A stretch of DNA of 12,005 nt from Methylococcaceae bacterium (GTDB lineage: Bacteria > Pseudomonadota > Gammaproteobacteria > Methylococcales > Methylomonadaceae), in assembly GCA_947505055.1 (NCBI GenBank), contig CANNLO010000121.1, positions 1-12,005 on the forward strand. The letters run 5' to 3'. The position numbers and the translations under genes were made by a program. Shown piece after piece: positions 7,553 to 12,005 of the stretch (position 1 is the first letter of the stretch; every line of letters starts with the position of its first letter). Below the pieces are notes generated by a model. It ran no database searches and was not told the DNA's origin. It saw nothing but the letters and a program-made list of their open reading frames with translations.

Positions 7553-10500
7553 ATGCGTTTTAACCGTTTAGATCTGATCAAATATGGCAAATTCTCTGAG
7601 CGTTTAATTGAGTTTCCGGCTGCTAAACAAGACTTTCATTTGATAGTCGGACCCAATGAGGCGGGCAAGTCCACGTTGCGATCAGCTATTGTGGATTTGT
7701 TGTTTGGCATACCCACTCGCTCAGTTCATGGTTTCCTGCACCCACTTAATGACTTGCGTTTAGGCGCTTATATCAGCGATGCCTCAGGTAATCTTGAATT
7801 TCACCGTGCAAAGGCTCCAAGACAAACTCTACGCTCACCTCTCGATGCAGTCTTGTCAGATACCGCGCTGGCTGCGTTTCTTGGCACTGCGGATAGAAGC
7901 TTCTTTGATCAGATGTTTGGTCTTGACCATACACGCTTGGTCTCGGGCGGCAATAGCATCCTTAGTGCCGAGAACGATGTGGGCCAAATACTTTTTCAAT
8001 CAGCAGCCGGCGTTGCTAGTCTGGGTAAGATTCGTGATGAATTGGTCTCCGAAGCGGATAAGCTTTGGGCGCCAAGAAGATCTAATGACAGAGCGTATTA
8101 CATCGCAGCCGACCAGCTCGAAAAAGCGTCCACTACATTAAAAGAAGCCACAGTCCGCACTAAAGTTTGGGTGGAGGCTAATAGTAAAGTTGAATCTTTA
8201 CAAGAAGCGCTGAGTAGTGAGCGTGAACGCCACCAACAACTCCAAAGCCAGCGGAGTAGCCTTGAACGCATTCGAAGACTAGCGCCATTTCTTACTGCTC
8301 TTAGGGATAGTGAAAACAATCTGGCGGAACTGGGTGAGATAATAGAGCTGCCAATTGAGGCAGTAACCACTCTGGCAACTGCAGAAAAAGAACTTGCTAT
8401 AGCCCATCAGCGCTTGGAACTGCGCAAGGGTGAGGTTGATAAAATTACCGAAGATTTAGCAAAAATCGAAGTCGATGAGGCCGTTTTTGAAATAGCCGCC
8501 GACATTAGTAATCTTGATAATCTTCGCCTTCAATACAGAGCTTATGATCGGGATATTGCCAATCGAAAAATAGAAGTGACCTCGCTTTGGCAAGATGTTT
8601 GCCGTGCCTGTACCCAGTTGGGTTGGCCCTCTGACTCTGAAATTGCAATTGTCCAGAGGTTGCCAACAACGCTAATCCAACGCGAACTTAGTCGACTGAT
8701 CCGTGACCGTGGCGGTATGATTCAGATATTACGGGCAGCGGAACAAGCAGAAAAGAACAAGCTTTCTGAAATCAACGGACTGTCAACGCAGCGGGACGAA
8801 TTACAAATCGGTAAGGTTAAGCCTGTTTTGCGTGCAGCGTTAGCAAACGCAAAATCATTTGGTGATGCTGAAGTAGCCATCCAAAAGTTACAATCTACAC
8901 TAACTAAGGCGAAGTCTGCATTAGCAGGCTTATTGTGTGAATTGGGACAATGGAGCATGCCTTTGCCTGAGTTAATGGCGTTACAGCCACCTCAGGAAAA
9001 AGTTAATCGTTTGATCCAAGAGCGCCAAGCCCTTAATGCCGAACGGAAGGCTGAATTACTGAGTTTAAAAAATCAAACTACGGAGGTGTCCAGGATTGAA
9101 CTGCAAATTGTTCAGTTTAAAGAGCTGCATCAGCCCACAACACCAGAAGCCGTGATTGAAGCTCGGTATGAGCGAGATGCCTTGTGGCATGCAATCAAAA
9201 TGGGTGAAATTAGCCTGGAACAAGAGTGTCAAGGATTGGAGGCATCGATAGTCTTTGCTGATAAAGTCGCTGATAGGCGACTCGACGATGTCGAAGAAGC
9301 AACAGAGCTTCAAAGTTTAAATCAACTCCTGGAACGGGCGAAGCAAAGTCTGACAATGATTGAAGTCCAGTGTTCACAATTGGAAGGGGATATTCAACTG
9401 TTTGATGACCAATGGACTCAAGATACAGTGAGTCTGAGTTTAGTCGGTATGCCCTTAGAGAACATTGGAGCTTGGATTTTAAAGCGCGAAAAGGTGCTGA
9501 ATGCTGCTGCAGCATATCAGGATGCACAGGATGACATTGACTTGCTCTGCCGATCAATTTCTGAGTCCAGGCTCAATCTTGCTGTGGCGTTACAAGAAGT
9601 GGAGCTTCTGGTAGTCGAGACTGATAATTTGTCAGTCCTTTGCGTGCAAGCGGAAAACTATATCCAAGCAATGGACAGCGCTAAGATTCGGCACGAAACC
9701 TTATCTGCACATTTGCTTACCGCGCAGTCCAATGAATGTGCCATAAAGGAAGCAACTGAGAATGCAAAAGCTGAGGAAATTCGCTGGACTGAAGCCTGGG
9801 CAACGATACTCGCTAAGGCTGGGTTATCGCCGGACAGTGATAGTGGCATGGTTGAAGGTGCTCTTGAACTCATTGATCAAATCGCAGAAAAGTTAGAAAA
9901 GATGCGGCAAATTCAGATCGAGCGTATTGATACTATGAATACTGATCTGAAGGAATTTTTTATCGAAGCTATTCGACTGACACAAATTGTTGCACCTGAG
10001 CTTAAAGTACAGTCAGCCGTGCAAATAGCGCAAACGTTAGCAAATCGTTTAGCTCACGCCCGCGAGTCTTTTAGTGAAAGCACTCGACTTAACGAAGCTC
10101 TGCGTGTTGCAAACAATCAGTTGTTTGAAGCAAAGGAGTTGAGTCAAACCGCGACGGCAAGTTTAAAACCTTTAATGGAAAGAGCAGGTGTCGTGAGCAC
10201 TGCTTTGTTGAATGAAGCTATTGTTCGATCTGATGAGCAACGCCGTCTCAATACAGAGATCATCACTGCCAAGTATGCTCTTCTCAATGGGGGGGATGGT
10301 CTGACTCGAATGCAAATAGAAGCCGAGATTGATTCAGCTAACTTGGTTCAGCTTACCGCTGAACTCACACACATCAACGATGAACTTTCTGACACAGTTA
10401 ATCGACAAACGACTTTTGCGGCTGATAATGCAAATGCACTCCGGGTTTTATCCGAAATTGGCGGCTCCGATACAGCAACACAAGCGGAGGCCCGACGCCA

Positions 10501-11008
10501 AGAAGCAATCGCGCAAATGTCGGATGTCGCTGAACGTTATGTAAAAGTTTTCACCGCTGGTCGTTTACTCCGTTGGTCTATAGATCGTTACCGAGAAGAC
10601 AAGCAGGGTCCATTATTAAATCGTGCGAGTACGATTTTTTCGACATTGACTTCAGGGTCTTTTAGCAAGCTGATTGTTGATTTTGATAAGGAACCGATGG
10701 TGTTGGAAGGGTTGAGCTCAGATGGCAAACCAGTTGGTATTTCAGGAATGAGTGACGGTACAAGGGATCAGCTTTACCTGGCACTTCGATTGGCAGCCCT
10801 GGAAATGCACCTTGAGCAGGCCATGCCATTGCCTTTCATCGCTGACGACTTATTTATCAATTACGATGATGCACGATCAAAAGCTGGATTTGAGGCACTT
10901 AAGGAATTATCCGAGCAAACCCAAGTTATCTTCCTTAGTCATCATGATCATTTGATACCAACGGTTCAAGAAGTTTTTGGTAACCAAGTGAATGTTGTAC
11001 GCTTGTGA
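7553..11008 (+). CDS. yhaN: YhaN-like SMC/Rad50-type ATPase (AAA_27 family)
   Basis: This is an 1151-aa ATPase, predicted partner of the upstream metallophosphoesterase in a Mre11-Rad50-like complex that tethers and processes DNA ends. Walker A is GPNEAGKST (33-41), just after the RFNRLDLIKYGKF strand. The next about 150 residues carry the YhaN-type text FGLDHTRLVSGG and LFQSAAGVASL. The middle (about 180-970) is mostly charged, Leu/Glu/Ala-rich coiled coil. The C-terminal half-site has the ABC signature SGMSDGTRDQLYLALRLA (1064-1081), Walker B PFIADDLFIN (D1098, D1099) and the H-loop VIFLSHHDH (H1130). It therefore has both halves of a head domain joined by a long arm. No zinc hook is seen at the expected mid-arm position. 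The only CxxC, at 350-353, is far off centre. The gene ends 107 bases before a strong terminator. A role in repair or in antiphage defence are both possible. Confidence 0.87.
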   Translation: MRFNRLDLIKYGKFSERLIEFPAAKQDFHLIVGPNEAGKSTLRSAIVDLLFGIPTRSVHGFLHPLNDLRLGAYISDASGNLEFHRAKAPRQTLRSPLDAVLSDTALAAFLGTADRSFFDQMFGLDHTRLVSGGNSILSAENDVGQILFQSAAGVASLGKIRDELVSEADKLWAPRRSNDRAYYIAADQLEKASTTLKEATVRTKVWVEANSKVESLQEALSSERERHQQLQSQRSSLERIRRLAPFLTALRDSENNLAELGEIIELPIEAVTTLATAEKELAIAHQRLELRKGEVDKITEDLAKIEVDEAVFEIAADISNLDNLRLQYRAYDRDIANRKIEVTSLWQDVCRACTQLGWPSDSEIAIVQRLPTTLIQRELSRLIRDRGGMIQILRAAEQAEKNKLSEINGLSTQRDELQIGKVKPVLRAALANAKSFGDAEVAIQKLQSTLTKAKSALAGLLCELGQWSMPLPELMALQPPQEKVNRLIQERQALNAERKAELLSLKNQTTEVSRIELQIVQFKELHQPTTPEAVIEARYERDALWHAIKMGEISLEQECQGLEASIVFADKVADRRLDDVEEATELQSLNQLLERAKQSLTMIEVQCSQLEGDIQLFDDQWTQDTVSLSLVGMPLENIGAWILKREKVLNAAAAYQDAQDDIDLLCRSISESRLNLAVALQEVELLVVETDNLSVLCVQAENYIQAMDSAKIRHETLSAHLLTAQSNECAIKEATENAKAEEIRWTEAWATILAKAGLSPDSDSGMVEGALELIDQIAEKLEKMRQIQIERIDTMNTDLKEFFIEAIRLTQIVAPELKVQSAVQIAQTLANRLAHARESFSESTRLNEALRVANNQLFEAKELSQTATASLKPLMERAGVVSTALLNEAIVRSDEQRRLNTEIITAKYALLNGGDGLTRMQIEAEIDSANLVQLTAELTHINDELSDTVNRQTTFAADNANALRVLSEIGGSDTATQAEARRQEAIAQMSDVAERYVKVFTAGRLLRWSIDRYREDKQGPLLNRASTIFSTLTSGSFSKLIVDFDKEPMVLEGLSSDGKPVGISGMSDGTRDQLYLALRLAALEMHLEQAMPLPFIADDLFINYDDARSKAGFEALKELSEQTQVIFLSHHDHLIPTVQEVFGNQVNVVRL

Positions 11009-11114
11009 TTCATGCGAAAATTATTGACTAGGTTAATGATGATGGAAGATTAAAAATAATTTAGTGAAAATTAAACGATGTAGAATATTTTATGAGTTTT
11101 TAATCTGCAGTAGC

Positions 11115-11160
11115 GCCAAAACTAAAAAGGCCCGATCACTCACGCTGATCGTTTTTTGGC
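11115..11160 (+). terminator. Rho-independent terminator of the YhaO-YhaN operon
   Basis: CGATCA (11133-11138) pairs with TGATCG (11146-11151) around a 7-base loop and is followed directly by six T. Outer arms GCCAAAA (11115-11121) and TTTTGGC (11154-11160) are also complementary, and an A run lies on the left side, so it may work in both directions. It begins about 105 bases after the stop codon. Confidence 0.75.
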
Positions 11161-11693
11161 ACAAAATATATCGAGAACACATTACTTATATTGAAATATT
11201 GATGCAGTAAAAAATAGAAACACTATCGAACACTTAATCAACCGGCTGTCAATCAGTCTCGAATATTTGCTAGGTTCTCCAAAAAAAGCAATTATATTTA
11301 CCAGTATGAGATTTTGTTCTATTGTTATTTATATTTTTTTGTAAATTAATGGGCTGGAAATATGAGCGCTGAACTGGAAAGAAATAAAAGCTGATTAACA
11401 GTGCAGAGGCGTTAACAATATCTATGGAAATTACACAAAGAAACAGTAAGGAGTTCTGAGATAAGTCATATCTAAAATTTATGGTTGAGAAGTGCTATTA
11501 ACTAAAAATAGGGCTTATTTTAATATTTAGTCGAGATTATTTAGTGATGGTTTAGCTTGGTGCAGTAAAACAATCTCAGGTAGGTAAAACGATTTTTGAA
11601 TAAAAAATTAAATGCTATTTAAATAGTGAAATGCTTCAAACAGATTCGGTTTCTGAAAGCTGAGATTAAACCGTTTGTTCCTGAAGAGATTAA
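11161..11693. other. AT-rich interval without a recognisable gene
   Basis: I see no ORF with a start, a ribosome binding site and recognisable content. A GTG-led 23-codon stretch at 11626-11697 reads KCFKQIRFLKAEIKPFVPEE and is coding-like, but it has no ribosome binding site. Its stop overlaps the ATG of the next small ORF as ATGA. It may be a fragment of a lost gene near the island end. Confidence 0.4.
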
Positions 11694-11870
11694 ATGAGTA
11701 ATAAGTTATTGATGCCAGATAGACATATTCATACCGAAATCAAGGCGGTATTTTATGCCTTAATTATTGGCAGTTGTTGCGGTTGTTTTTTTGATAGTGC
11801 GCCAAAAGTGCGCCAAGAAAGTTTTTTGATGATTCTTCAGCGCAATAAAAAATGGCCTAGAGAACAGTAA
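11694..11870 (+). CDS. Doubtful 58-aa ORF next to the tRNA
   Basis: An ATG at 11694 overlaps the stop of the preceding short frame (ATGA) and opens 58 codons ending in TAA at 11868-11870. The product starts MSNKLLMPDRHIHTEIKAVF and has a short hydrophobic Cys-rich patch (ALIIGSCCGCFF). Its second half runs through the tandem repeats and one arm of the tRNA terminator, which are better explained as non-coding structures. No ribosome binding site of quality is seen. It is probably not a gene, or is the start of one disrupted by insertion at the tRNA. Confidence 0.15.
   Translation: MSNKLLMPDRHIHTEIKAVFYALIIGSCCGCFFDSAPKVRQESFLMILQRNKKWPREQ
11731..11751. repeat. 6-bp inverted repeat near the tandem repeats
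   Basis: ATACCG (11731-11736) and CGGTAT (11746-11751) pair around a 9-base loop and are followed on the plus strand by TTT. An alternative stem, AAGGC with GCCTT (11742-11761), overlaps it. It could be a weak terminator or part of a recombination region. Confidence 0.3.
11796..11816. repeat. Tandem 10-bp repeat AGTGCGCCAA, possible integrase arm sites
   Basis: AGTGCGCCAA occurs at 11796-11805 and exactly again at 11807-11816, an 11-bp period of about one helical turn. On the tRNA strand it reads TTGGCGCACTTTTGGCGCACT. Closely spaced short direct repeats about 100 bp beyond a tRNA 3' end are typical of the arm-type binding sites of tyrosine integrases flanking an attachment site. The function is inferred from position and form. 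No integrase gene is in the window. Confidence 0.5.
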
Positions 11871-11887
11871 ATACCCTCTAAGCCATT
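11847..11887 (-). terminator. Rho-independent terminator of tRNA-Leu
   Basis: Read on the minus strand, AATGGCTTAGAG (11887-11876) pairs with CTCTAGGCCATT (11862-11851), giving a 12-bp stem with one mismatch and a 13-base loop, followed by a T run (A tract at 11847-11852 on the plus strand). It lies about 30 bases past the tRNA 3' end. Confidence 0.75.
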
Positions 11888-11918
11888 GGTTTCTTTGCAC
11901 AACTCGGAAACCTATGTT

Positions 11919-12005
11919 TGGTACCGAGGGCCGGAATCGAACCGGCACGAAGTCACCCTCACCGGATTTTGAATCCGGCGCGTCTACCAGTTCCGCCACC
12001 CCGGC
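11919..12005 (-). tRNA. tRNA-Leu, anticodon CAA
   Basis: The complete 87-base gene is on the minus strand, its first base at the window edge. The acceptor stem GCCGGGG pairs with CCTCGGT (two G-U pairs), and discriminator A is followed by an encoded CCA. The D-loop text is TGGTAGACGC. The anticodon stem-loop is CCGGA-TTCAAAA-TCCGG, with CAA at positions 34-36. A long variable arm is present, as required for leucine (class II) tRNAs. The T arm is GCCGG-TTCGATT-CCGGC. This gene is a plausible attachment site for an integrative element lying to the left. Confidence 0.95.

Noticed and set aside
8600..8611. CRAC (CxxC) in the YhaN-like protein as a Rad50 zinc hook
   Set aside because: It lies at residues 350-353 of 1151, far from the middle of the coiled-coil arm, and no second half-site is seen.
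11760..11999. 79-codon minus-strand ORF
   Set aside because: It reads straight through the tRNA-Leu, its terminator and the tandem repeats. The first residues (MAELVDAPDSKSG) are the well-known spurious translation of a tRNA gene.

Overview
The window looks like accessory DNA (a genomic or defence island) from a proteobacterium, most likely a gammaproteobacterium of low to moderate GC. The reasons are a bacterial tRNA-Leu with an encoded CCA end, Shine-Dalgarno-led genes, and a mix of AT-rich genes with more balanced ones. The genus cannot be fixed from this sequence.

Layout. Positions 1-1381 are AT-rich and hold no intact gene. They carry decayed coding remnants, the clearest being the frameshifted C-terminal end of a DUF4011/DUF3320-type SF1 helicase-nuclease (264-445). 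Positions 1382-5808 are a tight two-gene operon. Its first product is an 850-aa McrB-like AAA+ NTPase with a long coiled coil. Its second is a 619-aa DUF2357/DUF524-type PD-(D/E)XK nuclease in the position of McrC. Together they form a plausible modification-dependent (type IV-like) restriction or antiviral module, and no methyltransferase is present. Positions 5809-6293 are non-coding, with a palindrome and one reverse-strand coding remnant. Positions 6294-11008 are a second two-gene operon: a YhaO-like metallophosphoesterase (418 aa) and a YhaN-like SMC/Rad50-type ATPase (1151 aa). This is an SbcCD/Mre11-Rad50-like nuclease complex and is closed by a rho-independent terminator. Positions 11161-11918 have no convincing gene but carry a tandem 10-bp repeat resembling integrase arm sites. 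A tRNA-Leu(CAA) lies on the minus strand at 11919-12005, with its own terminator.

How it fits together. The tRNA, the tandem repeats beyond its 3' end and the two nuclease modules in between suggest one end of an island built by insertion at tRNA-Leu. The two modules differ visibly in base composition: one sampled 60-base row of the first is about 30% GC and one of the second about 47%. They were therefore probably acquired separately, although a functional link is possible. No integrase, transposase gene or CRISPR array is visible.
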